Source of the DNA: Bacteroidota bacterium
GTDB lineage: Bacteria; Bacteroidota; Bacteroidia; NS11-12g; UBA955
Assembly: GCA_016787485.1 (NCBI GenBank)
Contig: JAEUUL010000004.1
Coordinates: 124,001 to 188,000, forward strand
Reading direction: 5' to 3'
Length of the DNA: 64,000 bases
Shown here one piece after another: positions 1 to 8,536 of the stretch. The notes below the pieces were generated by a model. That model was not told where the DNA came from. It saw only the letters and a list, made by a program, of their open reading frames with translations, and did not search any database. Each line of letters opens with the position of its first letter. The first letter of the stretch is position 1. The translations under genes and the position numbers were made by a program.

Positions 1-716
1 AGTGTGGTGTTGAGGTAATTGTTTCCATTGAGGCCCATGAATCCCTGGGTGATGTGGTTCTGATAATCCTGATCGGTACCTGATACGGTGTAGTGTTTTA
101 ATGAAGTTTTTAAAATAAATGTGTCGTTTCTTGCATACTCAGGAAATGCAAGGCAATAGGCCTTGTCGAAATTTGACACTTCAAATTTCAGTGTGCCGGC
201 AGCCGTGTCCAGCGCATAGGTATTTACCTCGGTCCAGTTTTGTTCCTTGTTCAAATCGAAGGGCATGGAACGCTGATACGCAATTTCATACAATTTCACC
301 CCGGATAATTTTCCATTCAAAAAAGAGGGTTGAAAAATATTCTGATAATTGTACACATTGTCCTCCGGGGTGGGTTTATCAAAATGATATTCCACGCTGG
401 CCGGAGCATTTAATACAGTGGTTTTGGGGGATAAAAACAATACATCTGACAGGGGCAGATATTTACCCAGATTCAGGTCTTTGTTTTCGATGGTAAAAAT
501 TTCAACTGTTGTATTTTTTGCCACTGCACCTGCAGGAAAACTGAGCACGACATGCGGTACATCAGAAGTAAAATCTGCTTCTTTCCTGAAAATGATTTTG
601 CCCCCTGCCGGTGTGATGGTTCTGGTAATTTCTGAGGGTGGCGGAATATTTTTTTTTGTTTCCTTGGTGCAGGAAATCAAACATGCCATCGCTATGATTC
701 CGGTCAGATATTTCAT
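1..716 (-). CDS. Lipoprotein with ZU5-like region, 3' end outside window
   Basis: The reading frame starts at the ATG at 716 and runs open through the left window edge, so the C-terminus is missing. The N-terminus MKYLTGIIAMACLISC is a lipoprotein signal with lipobox LISC, so the protein should be lipid-anchored in the envelope. Residues about 25-80 carry a pattern of the form GG-K-I-x-F followed by LSFPAGAVAKNTTVEIF, which resembles the ZU5 fold often seen in Bacteroidota surface lipoproteins. The start codon overlaps the stop of the upstream barrel gene as ATGA, so the two are very probably co-translated. Substrate or partner is unknown. The lipoprotein call is firm; the ZU5 assignment is by pattern only. 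Confidence 0.75.
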   Translation of the reverse strand, partial: MKYLTGIIAMACLISCTKETKKNIPPPSEITRTITPAGGKIIFRKEADFTSDVPHVVLSFPAGAVAKNTTVEIFTIENKDLNLGKYLPLSDVLFLSPKTTVLNAPASVEYHFDKPTPEDNVYNYQNIFQPSFLNGKLSGVKLYEIAYQRSMPFDLNKEQNWTEVNTYALDTAAGTLKFEVSNFDKAYCLAFPEYARNDTFILKTSLKHYTVSGTDQDYQNHITQGFMGLNGNNYLNTT

Positions 717-1477
717 GGGCGGGAAACCAGCTGATGAAGAAAAAAATCGTAGGAGAGTGCAATGCCTGTATTCAAGAATCTCCGGTAATATGCCGGTGAA
801 TTTTTTTCAGGCGCAGCAATGGATGTTTCATAAAAGGTTTCAATCCGAAGATCGTAAAAACGGACACCCAGCTGGGCCGATGCACAGAGCATCCAGGGCT
901 TCAGCGTATTCATGTTCTGATACACCAATTCATTCCGCACTTCCCTGCCCTGCACGCTGCGGAATCCGTTGCCAAACCGGTGGTACAGCATTCTGCGCAG
1001 TACTGCACCGCCGCTGACATACGGCTGCACAATGTGTTTGTGGGTGAGGCGTGTGCCTGCCATCACATGCAGGTTGAGAAATGAAAAATCCTGAATGATG
1101 GGTGTATTGTCTATGCGGGTGATGGTGTTATACCCCAGATTCGGGTCCTTGTACCGGGCAACTGCCTTGTATTCCAGGGTATTGCGTTGAATAAATCCGG
1201 AAACGGCGAGGGTTCCGAAGAACCGGTTTTTACTGTCGTATCTGATATGGCCGCTGAAATAGCTGCGTGAGAGGTTGACCGATTGTGTGATTTTCCCCAC
1301 AGAGATGGTTTCATTTTCCTGATTGGCAAAGGTGAGCACACGGGGCTGATCATAGCTCTGCATGCGCGAGGCCAATGGCAGCACATAGCCCGCGCCGGCC
1401 GAAAGGGTTTGGGCCCTGGCATGCTGAATGCCTGCGAGGCAGACAAACATGGATACGGACAATTTACCCCTGCGCAT
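713..1477 (-). CDS. Outer-membrane beta-barrel-like protein
   Basis: This 254-residue protein starts MRRGKLSVSMFVCLAG and has a Sec signal peptide that should be cleaved near ARA-QT. A start 27 bp further upstream (1504) is possible but would put the hydrophobic core too far from the N-terminus and would lie upstream of the likely promoter. The mature part alternates polar and hydrophobic residues with aromatic girdle positions, as in small Bacteroidota porin-like barrels, and ends in a strand-like segment (TGIALSYDFFLHQL). No specific family is recognised. It is translationally coupled (ATGA) to the lipoprotein downstream, which suggests a barrel-lipoprotein pair acting at the outer membrane. 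Confidence 0.65.
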   Translation of the reverse strand: MRRGKLSVSMFVCLAGIQHARAQTLSAGAGYVLPLASRMQSYDQPRVLTFANQENETISVGKITQSVNLSRSYFSGHIRYDSKNRFFGTLAVSGFIQRNTLEYKAVARYKDPNLGYNTITRIDNTPIIQDFSFLNLHVMAGTRLTHKHIVQPYVSGGAVLRRMLYHRFGNGFRSVQGREVRNELVYQNMNTLKPWMLCASAQLGVRFYDLRIETFYETSIAAPEKNSPAYYRRFLNTGIALSYDFFLHQLVSRP

Positions 1478-1492
1478 ATCTTTGCAAATGTA
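1477..1492. promoter_or_regulatory. Two abutting divergent -7 boxes
   Basis: The sequence TATCTTTGCAAATGTA holds TATCTTTG on the plus strand and TACATTTG on the minus strand, head to head. Both match the Bacteroidota -7 consensus TAnnTTTG. The minus-strand box has a TTG 20 nt upstream (1513-1515), which fits the -33 element. Together the boxes fill the whole space between the start codons at 1477 (minus) and 1493 (plus). Confidence 0.65.
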
Positions 1493-2497
1493 ATGGGTAA
1501 GCACAGCAGGTTCAACGGTTGTCTGACAGCTATCGGGTTTTGTGCCGTTGCGTTTACTTCTGTCTCCTGTAAAAAGGAAAAATCTGCACCCGGCCCCTCA
1601 GGATGGTCACAGGTTTTCAGCACCCTTTTTAATGATCACGCACTACGGGTAAAAGTGATGCCGGATGGTAAAGTGTATTTCACCACGCTTTACGGTAAAA
1701 TGTATGTGAGTCATGACCGGGGAAAGCGGTTCGTACGCCAGGCTGTCTGGGGAGATCCGTATGATATCAGTGATGTGGCCTGGTCAAAGGAATTTAATTT
1801 TCTTGTGGGAAATACCGGGCTGATGGGCCGTGAAAGTGACGGGGGATCGGGAGATGACTGGTGGCAGACCTGGAAATTCGATGATGCTTACGATTTTAAT
1901 TCCATAGCCTGTCTGAAGGATTATGTATGGATCTGCGGCACAGAGAAAGGCACAAACAATTCCATGCTGCTGGCCTCGGACAATGGGGGATCTTCCTTTG
2001 TACCTGTTTACTTAAATAATAAACTGCTTTACAAAACCATCTTCATCACAGAATACAATGGATGGCTTGCGGGTGACGGGTTGCTGATGAAGTCCACCAA
2101 CCGCGGACTGTTCTGGAAGCCCAAATACCAGAATCCCGATGTGGGTTTCAGGGATATCACCTTCTACGACAGCCTGAACGGCATTGCTGTGGGATTTCCG
2201 TCTGCCATTTACCGGACTTCCAACGGTGGTGAAAGCTGGACTATGGTGCCCAGTCCGGTCAGTGGTACCCTGCTGAGTGTGGATTATACGCCCAATGGCA
2301 CGGTGTGGATAGCAGGACACCGGTACGACGGCAAGGCGTATAAAAGCGTGCTGTTGTACAGCCGCGATATGGGTCAGACATTTCAGGCCCATTCCTACCA
2401 AACCAATGCCCTGTATTCCATAGATTTTATGGATGACAGCACCGGTTTTGCCTGTGGGGAAAACGTCATGCTCAGAACCCAAACCGGTGGATTTTAA
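1493..2497 (+). CDS. BNR/Ycf48-like propeller lipoprotein
   Basis: The 334-residue protein begins at the ATG at 1493; the open frame extends further 5' but the lipoprotein signal (ending SVSC, then KKEK) begins here. The body contains at least four Asp-box/BNR-like turns, seen as SDNGGSSF, STNRGLFW, TSNGGESW and SRDMGQTF, each preceded by strand-like segments such as NGWLAGDG and NGIAVGFP. This is the architecture of Ycf48-like beta-propellers, which act as assembly or binding scaffolds and usually have no enzyme activity. It should be lipid-anchored and face the periplasm or cell surface. The gene is divergent from the barrel gene with only 15 bp between start codons. The ligand is not predictable. 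Confidence 0.7.
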   Translation: MGKHSRFNGCLTAIGFCAVAFTSVSCKKEKSAPGPSGWSQVFSTLFNDHALRVKVMPDGKVYFTTLYGKMYVSHDRGKRFVRQAVWGDPYDISDVAWSKEFNFLVGNTGLMGRESDGGSGDDWWQTWKFDDAYDFNSIACLKDYVWICGTEKGTNNSMLLASDNGGSSFVPVYLNNKLLYKTIFITEYNGWLAGDGLLMKSTNRGLFWKPKYQNPDVGFRDITFYDSLNGIAVGFPSAIYRTSNGGESWTMVPSPVSGTLLSVDYTPNGTVWIAGHRYDGKAYKSVLLYSRDMGQTFQAHSYQTNALYSIDFMDDSTGFACGENVMLRTQTGGF

Positions 2498-2646
2498 GGG
2501 TTGGGTTTAAAAGACAAGCAACTACTGCCGTATAAAGAGAGTGTTTCTGAATTGTTCTTTATGTGTTGCTCTAACAATATGCTTTTGTGAACAATGCGCC
2601 GGGCGGGTAAAAAGCGATTCAGGACAGTCTTTATTTGCCGCCGAAT

Positions 2647-2721
2647 ATGGCACATATTGCCGACCGGATACTTGATGCCATTGTGCCACGCACAAGGGCA
2701 TTTTATCAATAATTCAACGAA
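2647..2721 (+). other. In-frame N-terminal remnant of the DUF47 paralogue
   Basis: An ATG at 2647 opens a frame reading MAHIADRILDAIVPRTRAFYQ, then TAA at 2710-2712, then FNE and the Met at 2722. It is in phase with the downstream gene. It lines up with the N-terminal helix of the neighbouring intact DUF47 protein (ILSIFLPKDRVFYGLFEQ), with the TAA where that protein has Leu in FYGLF. This indicates a nonsense codon in an originally longer gene. Confidence 0.65.
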
Positions 2722-3300
2722 ATGGCCAACTGGAATTATTTCATGGCCGAAGCGTTGAAAATGCTGGAGCATATGCCGGATTCAGGACACCGTTCGCAGT
2801 GTTTTGAAAAAATGGAAACTGCCAGCAGGGAAATTGAACAGTTAAAGCATCAGATTCTGCATCAACTCGGGAAAACCTATATCACTCCCATTCCCCGTGA
2901 AGATGTGTTGGCAATAAGTGTAGCCCTGAACCATACCTGCCATGCGCTGATGGCTTGCGGCCGCAGCCTGCTGGGCGAGAGGTGTGCGCAATTTGCAGGC
3001 AGGTTTGGCAACCTTACAGGATTACTGGCAGAAATGGCCACGACTTTGAAAGAACTCACTGTTGCGCTGGAGCACAGGAATTATACCCAGGCACATTCTC
3101 TTATTTTTCTCGCCTCCAAATTCAAACATGAAATTATGAATGCCTGTGACACGGCCATGGTTTCATTGTATGAGGCCGAAAACGATTTCCGTTCCTTCAT
3201 GCTCATACGCGAAATACTTTATCAGTTTGAATCTGCGGCAAGGCAGGCCGGCAACCTGGCAACGGCGGTAGAAAATGTAATACTCTGCTATACTTCCTGA
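2722..3300 (+). CDS. DUF47/PhoU-like protein, N-terminally truncated paralogue
   Basis: The frame from the ATG at 2722 gives 192 residues, mostly helical. It aligns with the DUF47 protein next door: HQLGKTYITPIPREDV against VELGRNFITPFDREDI, and YEAENDFRSFMLIREILY against FETEDNFKELIRRREVYT. DUF47 proteins are PhoU-like helical bundles that usually work with PiT phosphate permeases. This copy has lost several acidic residues: the ALDDVADYI stretch of its neighbour reads ALNHTCHAL, and the E-H-x-x-D metal-binding pattern is absent. Its first helix is cut by an in-frame TAA at 2710. It may be translated from 2722, or it may be a decaying gene. It lies 170 bp upstream of the intact copy. Confidence 0.6.
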   Translation: MANWNYFMAEALKMLEHMPDSGHRSQCFEKMETASREIEQLKHQILHQLGKTYITPIPREDVLAISVALNHTCHALMACGRSLLGERCAQFAGRFGNLTGLLAEMATTLKELTVALEHRNYTQAHSLIFLASKFKHEIMNACDTAMVSLYEAENDFRSFMLIREILYQFESAARQAGNLATAVENVILCYTS

Positions 3301-3441
3301 GCTGCGAGTCTCTGCTGGCGCGGCAGAATAACAGAGTAGCCACAAAATACAAGGCACACTTGAAAGTTACGGGCATCTTAGCCATATATTAACTTTGTGT
3401 TAATTCTGTTTTAACTCAGTTAATAAGGGGGAATGCCATTC

Positions 3442-3449
3442 TACCTTTG
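3442..3449 (+). promoter_or_regulatory. -7 box TACCTTTG of the DUF47-PiT operon
   Basis: TACCTTTG is a perfect TAnnTTTG match 21 nt before the ATG at 3471. No clear -33 TTTG is visible at the usual spacing. Confidence 0.6.
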
Positions 3450-3470
3450 CAGCACAAAACGCGCAATACA

Positions 3471-4118
3471 ATGGCATTGAACAACATCCTTAGCATTTTT
3501 CTGCCCAAAGACCGGGTTTTTTATGGCCTGTTTGAGCAGGTGGCAAGCAATGTGACTGCAATGGGAAAACACCTGCAGGAATTTGTGTATGAAGCTGAAG
3601 AGGACAAGCGTCTTTCTATAAGCAAAGTGATTGAAGATCTGGAACATCAGAACGATGAGCTGACCCATCAGATATTTGTGGAACTGGGTCGCAATTTTAT
3701 TACCCCATTCGACCGCGAAGACATTCACTATCTTGCCACTGCGCTGGATGATGTTGCTGATTATATCTATGCGAGCAGCAAGAAAATTCAGTTTCACGGT
3801 GTGGACCCTAACGATCAGGGCATACAGAAGATGGCTGAGGTCATCAATCAAAGTGCTACCGAAGTGGGCAAAGCAGTGATGCAGTTGCGCGAACTGAAAC
3901 ACCCTGAAAAAATTACAGAATGTCTGGTGAAAATCAACAGCATGGAAAACCATGCAGATGACATCTTTGATATGAGCATCAAAAAATTGTTTGAAACCGA
4001 AGACAATTTCAAAGAACTCATCCGCCGCCGGGAAGTGTATACCGTAATGGAAGTAGCTACCGACAAGTGTGAAGATGTGGCCAATGTGATAGAAAGCATT
4101 ATTGTAAAATACGCCTGA
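3471..4118 (+). CDS. DUF47 (PhoU-like) phosphate-transport accessory protein
   Basis: The 215-residue protein starts MALNNILSIFLPKDR, the standard DUF47 N-terminus, which decides the start over a frame opening 24 bp earlier. It keeps the family signature LEHQNDELTHQIFVELGRNFITPFDREDIHYL-region with the ALDDVADYI metal-binding acidic helix at about residues 85-95 and a second acidic helix near ENHADDIFD. DUF47 proteins are cytoplasmic three-to-six-helix bundles that modulate PiT permeases. The PiT gene follows after 12 bp, so the pair is an operon and the role is probably control of low-affinity phosphate uptake. Confidence 0.88.
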   Translation: MALNNILSIFLPKDRVFYGLFEQVASNVTAMGKHLQEFVYEAEEDKRLSISKVIEDLEHQNDELTHQIFVELGRNFITPFDREDIHYLATALDDVADYIYASSKKIQFHGVDPNDQGIQKMAEVINQSATEVGKAVMQLRELKHPEKITECLVKINSMENHADDIFDMSIKKLFETEDNFKELIRRREVYTVMEVATDKCEDVANVIESIIVKYA

Positions 4119-4130
4119 TAAGGCTGTGAT

Positions 4131-5630
4131 ATGACAACAATAACCTTGCTTATTGTCATCATTGCCGTTGCACTGATTTTTGACCTGATCAACGGATTTC
4201 ATGATGCGGCAAACTCCATAGCCACAGTGGTGAGCACAAAAGTGCTTACTCCTTTTCAGGCAGTGCTGTGGGCGGCTGTTTTTAACGTAGTCGCTTTCTG
4301 GATTTTTGATTTGAATGTGGCCGATACTGTTTCCAAAACGGTGATAGATCCGGGAGGGATAAACCTTTCGGTGGTACTGGCCGGACTGATTGCTGCCATT
4401 GTATGGAACTTATTTACCTGGTGGTTTGGTATTCCATCTTCATCTTCTCACACACTGATGGGTGGATTTGCCGGCGCAGCAGTGGCCCATGCAGGCACCT
4501 TTAAGGTGCTGGACAATGAGGTGATTCTGAAAACCGCGGGCTTTATTGTTCTGGCACCACTGATCGGTATGGTGATTTCATTCATCATCAGTATCCTTAT
4601 TCTGAACCTGAGCCGAAGGGCGAACCCGTATAAAGCAGACCGCTGGTTTAAACGCCTGCAGCTGGTTTCATCCGCAGCATTTTCCATAGGACATGGTGGC
4701 GCTGATTCCCAGAAGGTGATGGGTATCATTGCTGCAGCCATGATGGTATTCATCAGTTACCAGCAAAAACACGATAAGGACTGGAAACCGGCGGCATGGA
4801 TGAACGTTGAGAAAAAAGATCAGGGCAAACTGAAGGTTCATTCTGCCATTGTCATGATAGAAAAGGGCGAATATTCAGCCTTTGATTCAGCCAGCGGAAA
4901 AGATAAAAAGTATACCCTTGAACATGTACAGGGCAATGTAACCAATGGCAAGATGGAGGTAAAAGATGCCACTGGCAGAATCATTGAAGAAAAAATAGAT
5001 GTGAAGGCGGGCTCACTCAGTGATGTGGAAGCCACCGGGCACTATAGTCATCTTGATCACAAAGGCAAATCGAAACACAACGACAGTCTGATATTGCACC
5101 ATGCCTATGCCAGCATAAGCCGGGGAAAACTGAAATGGAAACACGATGCAGGAGAAATCCTGCTTATCAATAAAGAAGGCAAAACAGTACCCGGGGTTGA
5201 TAAAATTGATGGCGGAAGTTTTCAGTTGAAAGAGGCAAAAGCCGTATTGAAACCCAAGAAAAAACTGTTTATTCCGGACTGGATTGCATTTGCCTGTTAT
5301 GCCGCCATAGGATTGGGAACCATGATGGGTGGCTGGAAAATTGTAAAAACCATGGGCACGAAGATTACCAAAGTGACCCCACTGGAAGGTGTGGCTGCCG
5401 AAACAGCCGGTGCAGTAACCCTGTACGGGGTTTCGCAGGCGCTGGGCGTGCCGGTGAGCACCACCCATACCATTACAGGTGCCATTATAGGTGTAGGTAT
5501 GACCAAGCGGCTGAGTGCTGTACGCTGGGGAGTAACTGTGAGTCTGCTGTGGGCATGGGTTCTTACCATTCCCGTGAGTGGTTTGATTGCAGGTATAACC
5601 TATTGGTTGCTGAAGTTTGTGATTAAGTAA
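4131..5630 (+). CDS. pit: PiT-family inorganic phosphate transporter
   Basis: The 499-residue membrane protein carries both PiT signatures: NGFHDAANSIATVVSTK at about residues 22-38 and GVPVSTTHTITGAIIGVG near residues 435-455. These form the inverted repeat that binds phosphate with a coupling cation. An N-terminal half of about six membrane spans is separated from a C-terminal half of about four by a hydrophilic segment of roughly 170 residues (about 205-380) rich in Lys, Asp and Gly, comparable to the large loop of long bacterial Pit proteins. It should take up inorganic phosphate (or metal phosphate) across the inner membrane. It is co-transcribed with the DUF47 gene upstream. Confidence 0.92.
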   Translation: MTTITLLIVIIAVALIFDLINGFHDAANSIATVVSTKVLTPFQAVLWAAVFNVVAFWIFDLNVADTVSKTVIDPGGINLSVVLAGLIAAIVWNLFTWWFGIPSSSSHTLMGGFAGAAVAHAGTFKVLDNEVILKTAGFIVLAPLIGMVISFIISILILNLSRRANPYKADRWFKRLQLVSSAAFSIGHGGADSQKVMGIIAAAMMVFISYQQKHDKDWKPAAWMNVEKKDQGKLKVHSAIVMIEKGEYSAFDSASGKDKKYTLEHVQGNVTNGKMEVKDATGRIIEEKIDVKAGSLSDVEATGHYSHLDHKGKSKHNDSLILHHAYASISRGKLKWKHDAGEILLINKEGKTVPGVDKIDGGSFQLKEAKAVLKPKKKLFIPDWIAFACYAAIGLGTMMGGWKIVKTMGTKITKVTPLEGVAAETAGAVTLYGVSQALGVPVSTTHTITGAIIGVGMTKRLSAVRWGVTVSLLWAWVLTIPVSGLIAGITYWLLKFVIK

Positions 5631-5698
5631 CCAGACCGCAGGGTGCAGGCCGTTTTCTAAGGCAAAGAACGGCTGCAAACAGTGCTGCCGGATACCCA

Positions 5699-6193
5699 TT
5701 ATCTGACGCGGACAAACAATACCTTTTTCTGGCCTCCGTTACCCAAAAGCAAACCCGTTTCGCTGACGGTGTAATAAAGTTCCCCGTCTTCACTGGTTGC
5801 GGGGTCTACAAAGTGCAGGCTTTTCCCGCGGGTGTACCAGTTGCCCCTGCTCATTTTGCTCTTGTCCTCATCCCGGCTGTAATCCGGTCCCACACTGCGG
5901 CCGGGCCATGTGGCGATGGTGCCATCTGCAAAAAGCTCCATCATGGATTCATTGGTCATGGTAATATCTCCGCTACCCAGTATTTCTGTATTCTTCCACA
6001 GACCCACCAGTGCAGGATCATGCTCATTGACTCCGGTATTGGTTGGAACGGGTTCTTCCCTGTTGTCAGGTGATTTTTGTCCCGCAGTTTGCCTGGCAGT
6101 ATCCGGAGTTTTTGGAGGTTTGGTTCCCGGACCGGCCTGGTTGCAAGAAATGATTGCCACAGCAATTGCACAAAAAGAAAAAGTTGTTTTCAT
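5699..6193 (-). CDS. Small lipoprotein, lipocalin-like C-terminal part
   Basis: The 164-residue product starts with a lipoprotein signal (MKTTFSFCAIAVAIISC, lipobox IISC). A Pro/Thr-rich linker of about 40 residues follows, then a compact domain from about residue 62 (LVGLWKNTEILGSGD, FADGTIATW, RGNWYTRGKSLHF, LYYTVSETGLLL). The order WKN-strand, DGT-turn, GxW-strand is that of small lipocalin-like Bacteroidota domains. It faces the PiT gene tail-to-tail and shows no functional link to it. The function is unknown. Confidence 0.65.
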   Translation of the reverse strand: MKTTFSFCAIAVAIISCNQAGPGTKPPKTPDTARQTAGQKSPDNREEPVPTNTGVNEHDPALVGLWKNTEILGSGDITMTNESMMELFADGTIATWPGRSVGPDYSRDEDKSKMSRGNWYTRGKSLHFVDPATSEDGELYYTVSETGLLLGNGGQKKVLFVRVR

Positions 6194-6290
6194 ACAGCTT
6201 CAGGTTGCCAAGTTAGTGGTTGCCCGGAAATGTTCAAACAAACCATTTTGAACCGTACAAGGAAATGCATGAAATGTCAGCCTGTTATTC

Positions 6291-6322
6291 AAAAAAAAAG
6301 CCGGCAGAAATCTGCCGGCTTT
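6291..6322 (-). terminator. Rho-independent terminator of the susCD operon
   Basis: A near-perfect hairpin with arms AAAGCCGGCAGA and TCTGCCGGCTTT lies at 6297-6322. Read on the minus strand it is followed by a run of nine T (complement of the A run at 6291-6299). It is 19 bp past the stop of the last gene of the SusC/SusD operon. The opposite orientation has a weaker T tract. Confidence 0.85.
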
Positions 6323-6340
6323 CTATTGAGAAAATCAGTT

Positions 6341-7003
6341 TTACTTGCGCGAGAAATTGCGGAGTGCGGTACCAAAACCGGGTCCCATTACACGCCAGCC
6401 AATCATCGTGTCGGAAGGAGATTTGTCTATGTACTCATCCGCAGAGGTGGTGTTACCGAAGGGTCCTGGCTGCTCGGGATAATGCAGCGTGGTATCAGTC
6501 AGTTGAACAAAATAGGTGTCGAAAATATAATCCGGAATACCGGGTACACCACCCATATTGTCTACTTTGTAAATACCGGTTGCCACTTTGGATACGGATA
6601 TTTCCTGCAAATTGCTTGTGCGGAAATATGTGCCGCTGATGTCTTCGGAAGCCGGCACAGGCGTAACAGCCACCCAGCGCACCGCCTGAGATTTGAATCC
6701 ATACTTGTTTGTCCCTTCATAAATAATGGGATACATTCCAGGCGTGTTGGGGTCTACCGCACTCTGGGTAGGCTCAATTGCCACCCAACCATTTGCCATG
6801 GCGAAAGAATCAAACATTTCAGCCCCGGGATCGGTAAACGAGCCCCCCAGGCCGATGGTGTTGTATTCTGCACCCTTGAGGCGAATGATGGGGTACTGCA
6901 CTTTTATGGTTTCTGACACATTTTTAGCCTCTTTCTTGCAGGCCGCAATGAGCAACAAAGCTCCGGCAGCCAGGCCAAGTGTATATTTCATGTACTTTTT
7001 CAT
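6341..7003 (-). CDS. SusCD-associated lipoprotein (DUF5011/DUF5012-like)
   Basis: The 220-residue product has a lipoprotein signal (MKKYMKYTLGLAAGALLLIAAC). The start at 7003 has AAAGGA upstream at good spacing. Residues about 35-115 look like an immunoglobulin-type domain: GGSFTDPGAEM, then PGMYPIIYEGTNKYGFKSQ and RWVAVTP, the pattern of DUF5011/5012 proteins found as third genes of Sus-like operons. The second half begins ISGTYFRTSN and is a separate beta-rich domain. It is the last gene of the susC-susD operon, 18 bp after susD, and is probably a surface-exposed glycan- or peptide-binding accessory lipoprotein. Confidence 0.72.
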   Translation of the reverse strand: MKKYMKYTLGLAAGALLLIAACKKEAKNVSETIKVQYPIIRLKGAEYNTIGLGGSFTDPGAEMFDSFAMANGWVAIEPTQSAVDPNTPGMYPIIYEGTNKYGFKSQAVRWVAVTPVPASEDISGTYFRTSNLQEISVSKVATGIYKVDNMGGVPGIPDYIFDTYFVQLTDTTLHYPEQPGPFGNTTSADEYIDKSPSDTMIGWRVMGPGFGTALRNFSRK

Positions 7004-7021
7004 ATTTCTTGTCCTTTCAGA

Positions 7022-8512
7022 TTATGGTTTTTGGTCCCACCATACTTTGGTATCCACTGTTTTGTTTATGGCGTTGGGGTTGCGTGTAATTTCATCGCTG
7101 GGCAACACAAAGCGGGCGGGGAACTTGCCGGCAGACAGGGTGCTGGTGGTAGACGGGGTAAGAAAATCGGGGTATTTGGTGCGGCGGAATTCTGTCCAGG
7201 CCTCCACATTTTGCGAGCCACAGAATGAATACCACTTCTGGGTAATGATGGCTTTCACCTTGTCCGTAGCAGAACCACCGGTAGGGTACGCAACACCGGC
7301 ACCTCCAAGGTAGGTGGCAGCGTCACCCGGAGTGAGTCCCCACTGCGCAAAGCTGGCAACTACACCGTTTTCATACTCATCTTTGCCTGTAGAACCGGTA
7401 GCCCAACCCCTTGCATAAGCTTCAGCCTGCAGGAAATAGCTTTCGGCAGCAGACATAAGATAAACGGGGGCTGCTTTGCCGGCTGCCTGGTTTTGTCCGC
7501 CACCCACTGCGTTGCTGGGCAGGCTCCAGTTTGTATGTTGGGTAGAGCTGGTGGTGGGGAAACCATAGGCGGCACCCTGCACCATACCTACATACTGACC
7601 GGCAGAGGCGCCGGTGCTGGCTTTTTTGAACAGGATATCGATGCGTGGATCTGATTCGTTGATATAAGCATCAATAATGGATTTGCTGGCCAGCAGGTTG
7701 AAATCACCCAAAGAAGAGATGGTGGTGTTCAAAGGGTTGCTCTGGAACTGTGCACCTGTGTAGTCTATACGCACATCGGCATCCAGAAAGGCGTCACCAC
7801 GGGCAAACATAGCTCCTACGCTATCCTTGCAGCGGGCTGCCTCTTCGGCAGTTTCACTCTGGCGCAGGTAAACCCGCAGACGCAAAGTGTTGGCAAATGC
7901 TTTCCATTGCGCCATATCACCGCCAAAGAGCACATCTTCTGCCCCCGGGTGAACATCGCTGTGGTCGTCAATCTGAGAAGCTGCCTGAATGAGCATCGTC
8001 TCCAGACCCTTATAAATGCTGCGCTGAGCATCATATGCGGGACGAAGGTTTGCTGTTCCCAGCAATGCCTGAGAAAAAGGCACATCGCCGTACAGGTCGG
8101 TCATGTACTGAAAACAGTAAGCCTTCATAATCATGGCGCAGGCAGCATAGTTTTTCTTGCCTGCCGCGGTGGCTTCTTTCTGTACATAATTCAAATCGCT
8201 GAGAGCACCAGCATACATCTGGCTCCAGGGACGGTCCATTTCGTTGTTCGACTGAATGTAGCGGTCCCAGCTCACATACTGGCTGGCTGTAGGCCCCTGT
8301 GCCCAGTACTGGGACCAAATGCCGCCCCAAATCTGGTAATAGTTGCCCATCACATACCCGGTATATTGAATCGCATTCGGAAATACGAACTTGATATCAA
8401 CGTTTTCCGGGTTGTTCGGATTCTTATTGATGTCGAAAAAGTCTTTCTTACAGGAGGTAACTGTAATACCCGCTGCCAGTATAAGACCTGTTATCCATTT
8501 TGCATTTTTCAT
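7022..8512 (-). CDS. SusD/RagB-family nutrient-binding lipoprotein (SusD-like 2 type)
   Basis: The 496-residue protein starts MKNAKWITGLILAAG with a lipobox ending TSC and then KKDFFDINKNPN, the typical N-terminus of the SusD-like type 2 group. AAAGGA 9 nt upstream supports the start at 8512 rather than 8533. TPR-type helices follow (YNYVQKEA-like region, MKAYCFQYMTDLYGDVPFSQAL near residue 135), and the C-terminus has the usual EAWTEFRRTKYPDFL and RFVLPSDE segments. It binds the imported ligand on the cell surface and closes the SusC channel as a lid. The gene follows susC by 24 bp. No hydrolase or peptidase lies nearby, so the ligand cannot be named. Confidence 0.92.
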   Translation of the reverse strand: MKNAKWITGLILAAGITVTSCKKDFFDINKNPNNPENVDIKFVFPNAIQYTGYVMGNYYQIWGGIWSQYWAQGPTASQYVSWDRYIQSNNEMDRPWSQMYAGALSDLNYVQKEATAAGKKNYAACAMIMKAYCFQYMTDLYGDVPFSQALLGTANLRPAYDAQRSIYKGLETMLIQAASQIDDHSDVHPGAEDVLFGGDMAQWKAFANTLRLRVYLRQSETAEEAARCKDSVGAMFARGDAFLDADVRIDYTGAQFQSNPLNTTISSLGDFNLLASKSIIDAYINESDPRIDILFKKASTGASAGQYVGMVQGAAYGFPTTSSTQHTNWSLPSNAVGGGQNQAAGKAAPVYLMSAAESYFLQAEAYARGWATGSTGKDEYENGVVASFAQWGLTPGDAATYLGGAGVAYPTGGSATDKVKAIITQKWYSFCGSQNVEAWTEFRRTKYPDFLTPSTTSTLSAGKFPARFVLPSDEITRNPNAINKTVDTKVWWDQKP

Positions 8513-8536
8513 AATTTTTTTCCTTTCTATCAATGG

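Noticed and set aside
1283-1492. Longer N-terminus for the BNR lipoprotein
   Set aside because: The frame is open further 5', but the lipoprotein signal begins at 1493 and the upstream part overlaps the divergent barrel gene.
2710-2712. Stop-codon reassignment (TAA read as sense)
   Set aside because: All other genes use TAA and TGA as normal stops, for example the PiT and ccoQ genes end in TAA.
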